From NCBI GenBank assembly GCA_002168225.1, contig NHBH01000009.1, positions 381,609 to 445,608 on the forward strand: a stretch of 64,000 nucleotides of DNA, in the 5' to 3' direction. The notes beneath the pieces were generated by a model that did not search any database, had not been told where the DNA came from, and worked only from the letters and a program-made list of their open reading frames with translations. The position numbers were made by a program, and so were the translations under genes. This DNA is from Micavibrio sp. TMED2. GTDB taxonomy: Bacteria > Pseudomonadota > Alphaproteobacteria > TMED2. This document shows positions 7,912 through 16,342 of this stretch, piece by piece; position 1 is the stretch's first letter; each line of letters opens with the position of its first letter.

Positions 7912-9300
7912 ATGGCCTTGCAAGCGCAACAGCCAGAGGGGGGCATCCAGCATCTGACCAGTTTGCAGCAACTGGTCCGCGATGCCCTGTTCGCCCCGGA
8001 TCACATCTTTACATCCGGTGTTGCGGACAAGGCGGGGATGTGTCTGCTCGACTTCCTCTCTTGCGCTTTTGAATCTGCCCATCTGCCATGGAGCCAGCAG
8101 GCGGCCAGGGTCGCACTACCGCTTGAGAACGGCTCGGTCATTATCGGCGACAGCAAACTGGCGGCGATGGATGATGCCGCCTTTACCAATGCTGTCCGCG
8201 GGCACGGGCTGGTGCGTGAGGACATGCATGCAGGCAGTATCGCGCATCTCGGCGTGGTGGTCTGGCCGACCCTGCTGGCACTGGCCGAAACCGGCGAGTT
8301 TGACGGTGAGCGCCTGATCCGCGCCGCCGTGATCGGCTATGAAACCGGTGGCCGCATTGGCCGGGTGCTCATGACACCGGAAGTGGCGCGCCTGTTCCGC
8401 CCGACCGGTCTCGTGGGACCGCTGGCGGCGGTGATGGCCGGTGCCATCCTGCTGGGGCTTGATGAGGACACAACGGTTTCCGCGCTGGCACTGGCGGCGA
8501 ATTGCAGCTCCGGCCTCAATGAATGGCCCCATAACGGCGCTGATGAAATGTATTTCCACCCCGGCTTTGTCGTGCGCAATGCGCTGCAATGCCTGCGACT
8601 GGCTCAGGCCGGTGTTGATGCCTCGGCGTCGATCCTTGAAGGGCCAGCCGGGCTGTTTGCTGCCTTTGGTCGTTTGAAACACAGTGAGCCGGTGCGGCTG
8701 TTCCCGGATGGGGACGTTGAAATCCTGCACGTGTTCAACAAGCAGGTTCCCGCCTGCAATTTTGCCCAGTCGCCCTGTCAGGCAGCCCTGAAGGCGCTGC
8801 AGCAGAGCGGGCGTGCGGCGACTGAGATCACGGCCATCACTGTTGATACCTATGATGCGGCGCTGAACTATCCGGGCTGTGCCCATACCGGGCCGTTTGC
8901 CCGTCCGCTGCAGGCCAAGATGAGTATCCCGTTCGGCGTTGCCGCTGCACTGAGCGCCGGCGAGATCGCCGAGAGCAATTATGCCCGTCTGAACGATGCT
9001 GACATTACCCGGCTGATCGCTTCCATGACGTTCTCGATCGACGATCGGATCAATGGGGCTTTCCCGGCCCGTCAGGGCGCACGGGTGACACTGACCTTTA
9101 CCGACGGCGTACAGGCCGTTGCCGGTCTCGATGACATCGAGTTTGCCGACAACGCCCTGATCACCCGCCGTTTTCTGGAAGCTGCCGGTGGGGCCCTTGG
9201 TACCGACACGGCAAACGACATCAATCAGCGGATAAGCAATCTGCAACAACAGGAGAGTACCGGAGACATAATCCGTCTCTGCCGGACAGGTGCCGTATGA
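7912..9300 (+). CDS. MmgE/PrpD family protein
   Basis: 462 residues, the usual length for 2-methylcitrate dehydratase-like proteins. Recognisable blocks are an N-terminal helical domain with DFLSCAFES, then VIGYETGGRIGRVL, RPTGLVGPLAAVMAGAILLGLDEDTTVSALALAANCSSGL and a C-terminal KMSIPFGVAAAL segment. The family includes methylcitrate dehydratase, cis-aconitate decarboxylase and epimerases, so the chemistry is probably lyase or isomerase on a di- or tricarboxylate. The canonical D-K-H dehydratase context is not obvious by eye, so no reaction is assigned. The stop overlaps the start of livH (ATGA). Confidence 0.88.
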   Translation: MALQAQQPEGGIQHLTSLQQLVRDALFAPDHIFTSGVADKAGMCLLDFLSCAFESAHLPWSQQAARVALPLENGSVIIGDSKLAAMDDAAFTNAVRGHGLVREDMHAGSIAHLGVVVWPTLLALAETGEFDGERLIRAAVIGYETGGRIGRVLMTPEVARLFRPTGLVGPLAAVMAGAILLGLDEDTTVSALALAANCSSGLNEWPHNGADEMYFHPGFVVRNALQCLRLAQAGVDASASILEGPAGLFAAFGRLKHSEPVRLFPDGDVEILHVFNKQVPACNFAQSPCQAALKALQQSGRAATEITAITVDTYDAALNYPGCAHTGPFARPLQAKMSIPFGVAAALSAGEIAESNYARLNDADITRLIASMTFSIDDRINGAFPARQGARVTLTFTDGVQAVAGLDDIEFADNALITRRFLEAAGGALGTDTANDINQRISNLQQQESTGDIIRLCRTGAV

Positions 9301-10256
9301 CCGAAACCCAGATACTTATTGAAAGCATCATGCAGGCGACCATCGCCGGGCTGCTCATCGGGGCCATTTACGGCCTGATGTGTGTTGGTCTGGCGATGAT
9401 CTTCGGCATCATGCGCGTCATCAACTTCGCCCAGGGCGATCTGATGATGGTTGGCATGTATGCCGCCTATTTTGCCTTTATCCTGCTGGCGCAGCAGTTC
9501 TTCGGCGATGTGATCGGGCCTTACGTGGCCACGATCCTTGCCGCCCCCTTGCTCTATGTCTTCGGCTGGGCGCTACATAAGGTGCTGATCCGGCAGGTGA
9601 CCGGTATCCGTACCGCGAGCATGGAAGGTGAGGGGCATTATGCCCAGCTGATCCTGACCCTCGGTATCGCGCTGATCCTGCAGAACGGTGCCATGATCCT
9701 GTTTGGTGCCGATCTGGTAACCATCCGCACGCCATTGTCCAGTGCCGCCTGGCTGATTGAGCCGATCTGGGATGCCGATATGGCGCTGTTCGTCAACAAG
9801 GCCCGGACCGTGGCCGCCGGTTTCTCGGTTGCCGTGATTGTCCTGCTCTGGCTGATGATTACCCGCTCACGTATCGGCAAGTCGCTGCGTGCCGCCGCTG
9901 ATAACCCGGAGGCCTCGGTCTATATGGGTATCAATGTGGACAAGGCGCACCGTGTTGCCTTTGCCCTCGGTACAGCCATCACCGGCGTTGCCGGTGGGTT
10001 GCTCGCCACCAATTACCCGTTCCATCCCTTCGTTGGTCTTGAATACGTCATCATCATGTATGCCGGCGTCGTGCTCGGCGGTATCGGCAGTATTCTGGGC
10101 GCATTCTGGGGCGGCATGACCATCGGTCTGGTCCAGCAGCTGTCAACGCTGGTGTTGCCGACCCAACTGCAGAACGCGACGATTTTCGTGATCTTCCTGC
10201 TCATCGTCACCTTGAGACCCCAAGGCTTCTTCGGCCGTAATGTGGAGAGAACCTGA
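9297..10256 (+). CDS. Branched-chain amino acid-type ABC transporter permease, LivH family
   Basis: 319 residues with about eight membrane segments. Early family features are GLLIGAIYGLMCVGLAMIFG and MRVINFAQGDLMMVGMYAA, typical of LivH. The EAA-like cytoplasmic loop is at GKSLRAAADNPEASVYMGIN, and the end carries GGIGSILGAFWGGMTIGLVQ. It forms one half of the translocation pore with the LivM part of the next gene. It overlaps the preceding prpD gene by four bases and the next gene starts within its stop, so translation is coupled. Confidence 0.93.
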   Translation: MTETQILIESIMQATIAGLLIGAIYGLMCVGLAMIFGIMRVINFAQGDLMMVGMYAAYFAFILLAQQFFGDVIGPYVATILAAPLLYVFGWALHKVLIRQVTGIRTASMEGEGHYAQLILTLGIALILQNGAMILFGADLVTIRTPLSSAAWLIEPIWDADMALFVNKARTVAAGFSVAVIVLLWLMITRSRIGKSLRAAADNPEASVYMGINVDKAHRVAFALGTAITGVAGGLLATNYPFHPFVGLEYVIIMYAGVVLGGIGSILGAFWGGMTIGLVQQLSTLVLPTQLQNATIFVIFLLIVTLRPQGFFGRNVERT

Positions 10257-12046
10257 TGCAGGCACTGTTCAAATCCCTGCGACCCTTCTTTATTTTCGCG
10301 TTGGCCTATCTCGGCGTCGCGATGATGGTCGACAATTCCTATTACCAGCTGATCATGACGCTGGTGCTGGTCTGGGCCTGTTTCGGCCTGAGCTGGAATA
10401 TGCTCAGCGGCTATACCGGGCTGGTATCCTTCGGGCATGCCTCGTTCTTCGGTCTCGGTGCCTTCGCCACCGTGCTGGCCCAGATCAATTACGGTATTTC
10501 GCCATGGATCATGATGCCGGTATCGGCCCTGATCGGCGCTGTTGCCGGGGTGATCATCGGCCTGCCGACCTTCCGCCTGCGTGGTCACTACTTTGCACTG
10601 TCCATGCTCGCCTATCCGCTGGCGCTGCTCTATGTGTTCCAGTGGCTCGGCTATCCGGAACTCAGCATTCCGCGCGTAACCGAGAATGCCTGGCTCTACA
10701 TGCAGTTCGAGGATCGCAAGGTCTATACCGTGCTGGCCATGGCGCTGCTGGCCGCGATCGTGGTGATTACCCGTCGTATTGAGCTGACCCGGTTCGGCGT
10801 CGCTCTGATCGCGATTAAACAGAACGAAGCCGCCGCCGAGGCAGCCGGTATCAATACGCTGGCCTGGAAGCTGAAAGCGATTGCCGTCAGCGGTGCAATC
10901 GCCGGTCTGATCGGTTCCTTCTATGCCGTGGTCATTCTGGTGATTACCCCGCAGAGCGTGTTCGGCATGCTGATCTCGGCACAGGCCCTGACCGTTTCCA
11001 TGTTCGGCGGTGTCGGGACCGTCTGGGGGCCGATCATCGGTGCTGCCTTCCTGATCCCGATCGCTGAAATCCTGCATGCCGAACTTGGCAATGTGGTTCC
11101 GGGTATTCAGGGCGTTATCTATGGCCTCGCCATTATCCTGCTGATCCTGCTCGCTCCGGAAGGTCTGTTCTGGCGGGTTCGGGATATGTTGCACAACCGG
11201 GATGAATCCCGCGTTACTGAGGTTGAGGACGCACAAGAGAAGGTTGAGGCGGCCGCGAAATCGACCAATGTCACGCCACTGCTGCACAGTGATCGTGCCG
11301 AGCGCGCAGCCACTGCCGATATCGTTCTTGAAGTGCGCAATATCTCAAAGAGCTTCGGCGGCCTGCAGGCCGTGCAGGATGTCAGCTTCTCGGTTCGCAA
11401 GGGCATGATCCTTGGCATCATCGGACCGAATGGCGCGGGCAAGACAACCCTGTTCAATCTGTTGAACGGGTTCCAGCGGCCCGATACCGGCAACGTGATC
11501 GTGGGGGGCACTGACCTCGTCCGACGTAAACCCCACGCCTTATGCCGTGCCGGTATCGGCCGCACCTTTCAGGTCATGCGTCCGTTCAAGCGCATGACCA
11601 TCTATGAGAATGTCCGAGTTGGTGCCTATGTGAAGGCGACCAGCGAGGCGGATGCCGAGCGGATCGCCCGTGAGGCGGTGGCCATGGTCGGTCTTGCCGA
11701 CAGCGCCGACCGTGTCGCCGGTGGTCTTACCACCAAGGAACTGCGCCTGATGGAGCTGGCGCGGGCACTGGCCGGGCAGCCCGATATCCTGCTGCTGGAT
11801 GAAACGCTCGCCGGTCTTGGCAGCGATGAATCCGAAGAGGTGGTTGCCGTCATCCGGCAACTGGCCGATGCGGGCAAAACCATCGTGATTATCGAACATA
11901 CAATGCAGGCCATGGTGAAGTTGGTCGACCGCTTCCTCGTGCTTGACCACGGCGAAATCGTCACCGAGGGCCTGCCGGAAGAGGTTACGCGCGATAGCCG
12001 TGTGATCGAGGCTTATCTTGGCAAGAAGTGGGCTGCAAATGCTTGA
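10256..12046 (+). CDS. Fused LivM-LivG: ABC permease plus ATPase in one chain
   Basis: 596 residues made of two normally separate Liv subunits. Residues 1 to about 315 are a LivM permease (WNMLSGYTGLVSFGHASFFG, LPTFRLRGHYFALSMLAYPL, ALIAIKQNEAAAEAAGIN). A 30-residue charged linker follows. From about residue 345 comes a LivG ATPase with Walker A GPNGAGKTT near residue 390 and Walker B ILLLDET. The signature region reads GGLTTKELRLMELARAL rather than the canonical LSGGQ, a variant seen in some LivG-like proteins. The reading frame is open throughout, so this is a real fusion. With LivH, LivF and the binding protein it makes a complete importer, probably for an organic acid or amino-acid-like substrate of this cluster. 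Confidence 0.92.
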   Translation: MQALFKSLRPFFIFALAYLGVAMMVDNSYYQLIMTLVLVWACFGLSWNMLSGYTGLVSFGHASFFGLGAFATVLAQINYGISPWIMMPVSALIGAVAGVIIGLPTFRLRGHYFALSMLAYPLALLYVFQWLGYPELSIPRVTENAWLYMQFEDRKVYTVLAMALLAAIVVITRRIELTRFGVALIAIKQNEAAAEAAGINTLAWKLKAIAVSGAIAGLIGSFYAVVILVITPQSVFGMLISAQALTVSMFGGVGTVWGPIIGAAFLIPIAEILHAELGNVVPGIQGVIYGLAIILLILLAPEGLFWRVRDMLHNRDESRVTEVEDAQEKVEAAAKSTNVTPLLHSDRAERAATADIVLEVRNISKSFGGLQAVQDVSFSVRKGMILGIIGPNGAGKTTLFNLLNGFQRPDTGNVIVGGTDLVRRKPHALCRAGIGRTFQVMRPFKRMTIYENVRVGAYVKATSEADAERIAREAVAMVGLADSADRVAGGLTTKELRLMELARALAGQPDILLLDETLAGLGSDESEEVVAVIRQLADAGKTIVIIEHTMQAMVKLVDRFLVLDHGEIVTEGLPEEVTRDSRVIEAYLGKKWAANA

Positions 12047-12746
12047 GATTAAAAACCTGAGCGCCGGTTATACCGAAGTTGCCGTCCTGAAGGACGTGTC
12101 GGTTGAGGTCGATGCCGGACAGTTTGTTTCCATCGTCGGGCCGAATGGCGCGGGCAAGAGTACGTTGTTTAAGACCATCTCCGGCACGGTCGATGCCATG
12201 GGCGGTTCCATCCGCTTCGATGGCGAGGATCTGCTGAAGGTCGAGCCGTCACGGCGTGCCCATCATGGCATCGCGCATGTGCCCGAGGGACGACAGGTGT
12301 TCCCGTCACTGAGCGTACTGGAAAACCTTGAAATGGGCGCGATCACCAAGGCGGGTGCCGCGCGCTGGAAGGAAAATCTCGAGCAGATCTACAACTGGTT
12401 CCCGGTGTTGAAGGAACGGGCGAGCCAGCCTGCCGGTACCCTGTCCGGGGGTGAGCAGCAGATGGTCGCGATCGGTCGCGGTCTCGCCTCCGCGCCGAAG
12501 CTGTTGATGCTCGACGAGCCATCCATGGGACTGGCTCCGACAATCGCCGACTTCATCTTTGACAAGCTTATGGAAATTCGGCGCGACGCCGGGTTGACCA
12601 TTCTTCTCGTGGAACAGCGGGTGGCAGAAGCCCTGCAATTCGCCGACCACGGATATGTGCTGGAGACGGGCCGGGTGGTCCTCGAAGGCAACAACGAGAC
12701 GCTGCAGGCCGACGATCGTGTGCGGCAGGCGTATCTGGGCATGTGA
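12039..12746 (+). CDS. Branched-chain amino acid-type ABC transporter ATPase, LivF family
   Basis: 235 residues. Walker A GPNGAGKSTLF, the LivF block GIAHVPEGRQVFPSLSVLENL, a canonical signature LSGGEQQMVAIGRGL and Walker B LLMLDEPSMGLAP are all present. The ATG at 12039 lies inside the fused LivMG stop (8-base overlap) and gives the expected N-terminus MLEIKNLSAGY; an in-frame start 21 bases upstream is less likely. It pairs with the LivG half of the fusion to power the importer. Confidence 0.94.
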   Translation: MLEIKNLSAGYTEVAVLKDVSVEVDAGQFVSIVGPNGAGKSTLFKTISGTVDAMGGSIRFDGEDLLKVEPSRRAHHGIAHVPEGRQVFPSLSVLENLEMGAITKAGAARWKENLEQIYNWFPVLKERASQPAGTLSGGEQQMVAIGRGLASAPKLLMLDEPSMGLAPTIADFIFDKLMEIRRDAGLTILLVEQRVAEALQFADHGYVLETGRVVLEGNNETLQADDRVRQAYLGM

Positions 12747-12793
12747 TGCCGCCAGGCTGCGCATCCCTAAACAAAATGATTGGGAGGACTCCA

Positions 12794-14002
12794 ATGAAAA
12801 AACTAAGAAACGCATTAATGGTCGGGACCGCGCTGGTCACTGCCGCATTCGGCTTTTCGGCACAGGCTGCCGATCCGGTTCAGATCGGTCTGATCGCACC
12901 GATTTCCGGTATTTACGCCCGTCCGGGTCAGGTCATGAAAATGGGTGCCGAGCTGGGTGTCGAGGACGTGAACAAGGCGGGTGGTATCTCCTGCCTCGAC
13001 GGTGCACCGCTTGAGCTGGTGGTGGTTGATACCGGCGACAGCGTCGAGAAGGCCGCAAATGCTGCCCAGCGCATGGTTGCCGAGTATCCCGATATGGTTG
13101 GTGCGACCGGCTCCTATCTCAGCTCCTTTACCCTGGCGGTTACCGAGATTACCGAGCGAGCAGATTTGCCGGTGCTTACCCTGTCCTATTCGGACCTGAT
13201 TACCGGCCGGGATTTCGATAATGTCTTCCAGACCTCTGCCACCTCCGGTGCGCAGGCTGAGATCGCCCTGCCGATCATCATGGATCTGGCCGAGAGCCAG
13301 ACCGGCAAGCGTCCGAAAACAGTAGCGGTCATCACCGACAACACCGCCGCATCCCTGTCTTCAGTCAAGCGGATGAAGGAAGGTCTGTTCGATGATGTCG
13401 GCCTCGAGCTCGTCTCCGAGGAAGTCTTCACGCCGCCGCTCGCGGATGCCTCTGCACTTGTGCAGCAACTGCGCGGCAAGCGCCCTGACCTGCTGTTCTT
13501 CCTGCCAACGGTTATTTCGGATTCCAAGCTGATTCTCGAGAAAATGCGCGAGTTCCGGGTGCAGGTTCCGACCATTTCATTCGGTATCGCGATTGCCGAG
13601 CCTGAGGTTCTGAAAACCGTTGATCCGGCCCTGCTCGATGGCGTCATGTCCGCTGTCGCCAACTGGGGCGTCAAGGGTCAGGAAGACTTCATCAAGCGTC
13701 TCGAGGATGTCTATGGCGAGCCATGGGCGACCCAGAATGCCGTTTCCACCTATGGCGATATGTGGATCTTCAAGGATGCGCTTGAGCAAGCCTGCAGCCG
13801 TGACAGCAAGGCTGTCGGTGATGCGCTGCGCAGCATGGATGGCGGCCCGTCCAAATACTATCCGGGCGGCACGATCAGTTTTGATGAGAATGGCCGTCGT
13901 GAAGGGGCGAGCCTGACCATCATCCAGTGGCAGGACAGTGTGCCTGTCACCGTCTTCCCTGAGGATCTGGCGGTTTCAGAACCGAAATGGCCAACCCGTT
14001 AA
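12794..14002 (+). CDS. Periplasmic substrate-binding protein of the Liv-type ABC transporter
   Basis: 402 residues from the ATG at 12794, preceded by a strong GGGAGG. A Sec signal peptide (MKKLRNALMVGTALVTAAFG, cleavage after AQA) leads into a type I periplasmic binding fold: VQIGLIAPISGIYARPGQVM, then GAELGVEDVNKAGG and VVDTGDSVEKAANAAQRMVAE. This subgroup of Peripla_BP_6 binds amino acids, amides or aromatic and short-chain acids. It is the last gene of the Liv operon and is followed by a strong terminator. The ligand cannot be inferred from the residues visible. Confidence 0.92.
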   Translation: MKKLRNALMVGTALVTAAFGFSAQAADPVQIGLIAPISGIYARPGQVMKMGAELGVEDVNKAGGISCLDGAPLELVVVDTGDSVEKAANAAQRMVAEYPDMVGATGSYLSSFTLAVTEITERADLPVLTLSYSDLITGRDFDNVFQTSATSGAQAEIALPIIMDLAESQTGKRPKTVAVITDNTAASLSSVKRMKEGLFDDVGLELVSEEVFTPPLADASALVQQLRGKRPDLLFFLPTVISDSKLILEKMREFRVQVPTISFGIAIAEPEVLKTVDPALLDGVMSAVANWGVKGQEDFIKRLEDVYGEPWATQNAVSTYGDMWIFKDALEQACSRDSKAVGDALRSMDGGPSKYYPGGTISFDENGRREGASLTIIQWQDSVPVTVFPEDLAVSEPKWPTR

Positions 14003-14011
14003 CCTCCCTGC

Positions 14012-14057
14012 ACCGCCGGGACGGTCAGTCAATGGCTGACCCGGCGGTGGCTTTTTT
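14012..14057 (+). terminator. Rho-independent terminator after the Liv operon
   Basis: An ACCGCCGGG / CCCGGCGGT stem with an inner GTCAG / CTGAC pairing is followed by GGCTTTTTT. It lies 10 bp after the binding protein stop and separates the Liv operon from the next two genes. Confidence 0.85.
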
Positions 14058-14095
14058 GAAGAGGTTTTATTTCCCCTGTCCCGAAAGGAAAAATC

Positions 14096-14473
14096 ATGGA
14101 CAAAGCTACTTTTGAGCGCGGCCTGGAAATCCGCAAATCCGTCCTCGGCAAGGAGTTTGTCGAGAATTCAATCGCAACGGCCGATGACTTCAACATGCCG
14201 ATGCAGGAACTGGTGACGGAGTATTGCTGGGGCGCCGTCTGGGGCCGCGATGAGTTGCCCAAGAAGACGCGCTCAATGCTCAACCTTGCGATGATCAGCG
14301 CGCTCAACCGTCCGCATGAGCTGAAAATGCACATTCGTGGCGCTTTGCGTAACGGTGTCAGCAAGGAAGAAATCCGTGAGGTTTTCCTGCAGGTTGCCAT
14401 TTATTGCGGTGTTCCTGCTGCGGTGGATTCCTTCCGCACCGCGCGTCAGGTATTTGACGAGGATGCAGGCTGA
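14096..14473 (+). CDS. Carboxymuconolactone decarboxylase family protein
   Basis: 125 residues, the size of single-domain 4-carboxymuconolactone decarboxylase (PcaC-like). Family features include VTEYCWGAVWGRDELPKKTR, SMLNLAMISALNRP.EL..H and the GVSKEEIREVFLQVAIYCGVPAA block. The AhpD-type CxxC peroxidase motif is absent, favouring the decarboxylase branch. AAAGGAAAAA precedes the ATG. It sits between the Liv operon and a lactonase-like hydrolase, so a decarboxylation or lactone step in the local pathway is plausible but unproven. Confidence 0.85.
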   Translation: MDKATFERGLEIRKSVLGKEFVENSIATADDFNMPMQELVTEYCWGAVWGRDELPKKTRSMLNLAMISALNRPHELKMHIRGALRNGVSKEEIREVFLQVAIYCGVPAAVDSFRTARQVFDEDAG

Positions 14474-14515
14474 TTACGGCCTGCTTCGCTTGTAATCTGG
14501 AGTTGGGGCGCAGCT

Positions 14516-15304
14516 ATGCACGACCAGTATGAAGTTCTGGCCATTCGTTATGGCCACCATGATCGTCCGGCATCGGAAAATTTCATTGGCGGTGACAGCC
14601 ATGATCTGCCCATGCCGCTGGATTACTTTGTCTGGGTGATCCGCAATCAGGATCGCACGATTGTGGTCGATACCGGTTTCAGCCCCGATTCCGGCGAGCG
14701 AAGAGGTCGCCAGCTTGTTACACCCGTGGCGGACGGTCTGGCTGCCGCAGGAGTCGACCCGGATACGGTCCGGGACGTGATCATCACCCATATGCATTAC
14801 GATCACGCCGGCAACAACAACCTGTTCCAGAACGCGACCTTTCACCTGCAGGACAGTGAAATGAGTTTCGCCACCGGGCGATGCATGTGCACCCATCAGG
14901 GTAACCATGCCTATGATGTGGAGCATGTGACCGATCTGGTGGAACGGGTCTATGCCGGGTGTGTCTGTTTTCATGATGGGGATGAAGAACTGCTGCCCGG
15001 CATTACCCTGCATCATATCGGTGGCCATTCACGCGGGCTGCAATGCGTGCGGGTCAATACCGCGCGTGGACCGGTCGTGCTCGCCTCCGATGTGACCCAC
15101 CACTACGCCCATGTGGAAAGCAATCGGGTTTTCCCGAGCTGCGACAGCGTCTCGGGCGTGCTGCTCGGTTACGAGAAGCTTAGAAAGCTGGCGGGCAACG
15201 ATATTGGCCGCATCATTCCCGGCCATGACCCCGAAGTCATGGCCCGCTATCCGGCGTTGAGTGCTGCCACCAAGGGCTGGATTGCCAAGCTCGACGCTGA
15301 ATAA
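14516..15304 (+). CDS. Metallo-beta-lactamase-fold hydrolase, N-acyl homoserine lactonase-like
   Basis: 262 residues. The HxHxDH motif reads HMHYDHAG (His92, His94, Asp96, His97), followed by His171 in GGHSRG, Asp192 in LASDVTH and a final His in IPGHDPE, so both metal sites are complete. Overall resemblance is to the AHL lactonase branch of the fold (DYFVWVIRN near the start, VVDTGFSP). Because it sits in a catabolic cluster next to a carboxymuconolactone-decarboxylase-like gene, a pathway lactone or ester is as likely a substrate as a quorum signal. It is 43 bp downstream of the previous gene and probably cotranscribed. Confidence 0.88.
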   Translation: MHDQYEVLAIRYGHHDRPASENFIGGDSHDLPMPLDYFVWVIRNQDRTIVVDTGFSPDSGERRGRQLVTPVADGLAAAGVDPDTVRDVIITHMHYDHAGNNNLFQNATFHLQDSEMSFATGRCMCTHQGNHAYDVEHVTDLVERVYAGCVCFHDGDEELLPGITLHHIGGHSRGLQCVRVNTARGPVVLASDVTHHYAHVESNRVFPSCDSVSGVLLGYEKLRKLAGNDIGRIIPGHDPEVMARYPALSAATKGWIAKLDAE

Positions 15305-15375
15305 TCAGCGGTTGCAGTTTCACAATCAGTGATACCGGGTTATTGGCGGCCATTAATGGCGCATTTTTGCTGGGC

Positions 15376-16134
15376 TTATTTCCAGATATATTCCGCGCCA
15401 AGTCTGGCCGAGAGCTGTTGGCCCTCTTTCAGCAGGGCTGCGCGCATGATCTTGCAGGCGTCATCGGTGAAGCGGCTGAGTGGGCCGGATACGGTGAGGG
15501 CACCGGTCAGTTTGACCCGTCCCTCATGCAGCCAGAACACCGGCACGGCGGCGGCGGCCACTTCGGCCACCCGTTCGCCAAAGGAGAAGACCGGGAGGTC
15601 CGCTACGCGTGGACGGATATCTGCTTCGCTGTTGTAGTCGGGATCAAACTTGCTGATCACGTGACCGGCGGCACCGCGATCAAGGCTGAGTATCTGGCCT
15701 TCCGATACGTGGTCGCGGACCGCGTGGTCGGAATCCTGCCGGAACAGGCAGATGCGGTCTTCCCCCTGCCGGATGAACAGCGAGGCACTCTCGCCGGTTT
15801 CCTGCAGCAGGTTCATCAGCGATGGCCGCACCTGATCCTCGAGTTTCAGCGAACGCTGATACAGATTGCCGAGCCGCAGCAGTTGCGAGCCGAGCATGAA
15901 GCTCTTGTCACTGGACCGGCTGAGGAAGCCCTGTCGTTCGAGGGAGACGGCCAATCGCAGGATCGTGCTTTTGTAATAGCCGGTCCGCTCGGCGATCTGG
16001 GCGAGGGTCAGGCGATCCTCACCGGCACCGAAGCATTTGATGATCGACAGGGCACGATCAACCGCCTCAACACCGCCCTTGCTGGCAGCTGTTGCAGTTG
16101 TGGTGATTTCTGGGGCGGCGTTTTTCTTTGTCAC
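15376..16134 (-). CDS. IclR-family transcriptional regulator
   Basis: 252 residues with a GTG start. The N-terminal helix-turn-helix covers GGVEAVDRALSIIKCFG through LTLAQIAERTGYYKSTILRLAVSLERQGFLSR. The rest is the GAF-like IclR effector domain, with VRDHVSEGQILSLDRGAAGHV and a C-terminal VSGPLSRFTDD. It is divergent from the CoA-transferase-led cluster at 16343, and a perfect 12-bp palindrome sits between them. It is the obvious regulator of the second half of the catabolic region. Effectors of the family are usually aromatic or aliphatic acids. Confidence 0.92.
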   Translation of the reverse strand: MTKKNAAPEITTTATAASKGGVEAVDRALSIIKCFGAGEDRLTLAQIAERTGYYKSTILRLAVSLERQGFLSRSSDKSFMLGSQLLRLGNLYQRSLKLEDQVRPSLMNLLQETGESASLFIRQGEDRICLFRQDSDHAVRDHVSEGQILSLDRGAAGHVISKFDPDYNSEADIRPRVADLPVFSFGERVAEVAAAAVPVFWLHEGRVKLTGALTVSGPLSRFTDDACKIMRAALLKEGQQLSARLGAEYIWK

Positions 16135-16287
16135 GATGCCGGGAGTATCCCTGTTACGCCTTGTTTGTGCACGCTTATTTTGATCGGTGCCGATTTCTTA
16201 TCCTCAGCTGTGTGTCCCCGGTCAGTGCCCGAGTTGCAAATCGGGGTTGACGGGCTATATCGGTGATGTTCTACTAAATGAAACAAC

Positions 16288-16299
16288 GTTCTGCAGAAC
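16288..16299. promoter_or_regulatory. Probable IclR operator
   Basis: GTTCTGCAGAAC is a perfect 12-bp palindrome 44 bp upstream of the CoA-transferase start. An extra GTTCT half site lies 20 bp upstream (16268) and a GAAC follows at 16301. The location between the divergent IclR and CoA-transferase genes supports an operator role; it overlaps where a promoter would be expected. Confidence 0.55.
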
Positions 16300-16342
16300 A
16301 GAACGATACGAGGAAACAAAAAGAGTAGTGAAGTCATTTCAG

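Noticed and set aside
8116..9249. 377-codon open frame on the reverse strand
   Set aside because: Antisense to the MmgE/PrpD gene, which has clear family blocks; the translation has no recognisable domain or ribosome site.
10013..11287. 424-codon open frame on the reverse strand
   Set aside because: It lies opposite the Liv permease genes, has a low-complexity His/Gln/Asp-rich translation typical of antisense frames in GC-rich DNA, and matches no family.
10256..12046. LivM-LivG fusion as a sequencing error
   Set aside because: A single frame continues through a plausible linker with good codon usage, and LivM-LivG fusions occur in other bacteria, so no frameshift needs to be assumed.
15343..16266. 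307-codon open frame on the forward strand
   Set aside because: Antisense to the IclR gene, whose helix-turn-helix and effector domain are unambiguous.
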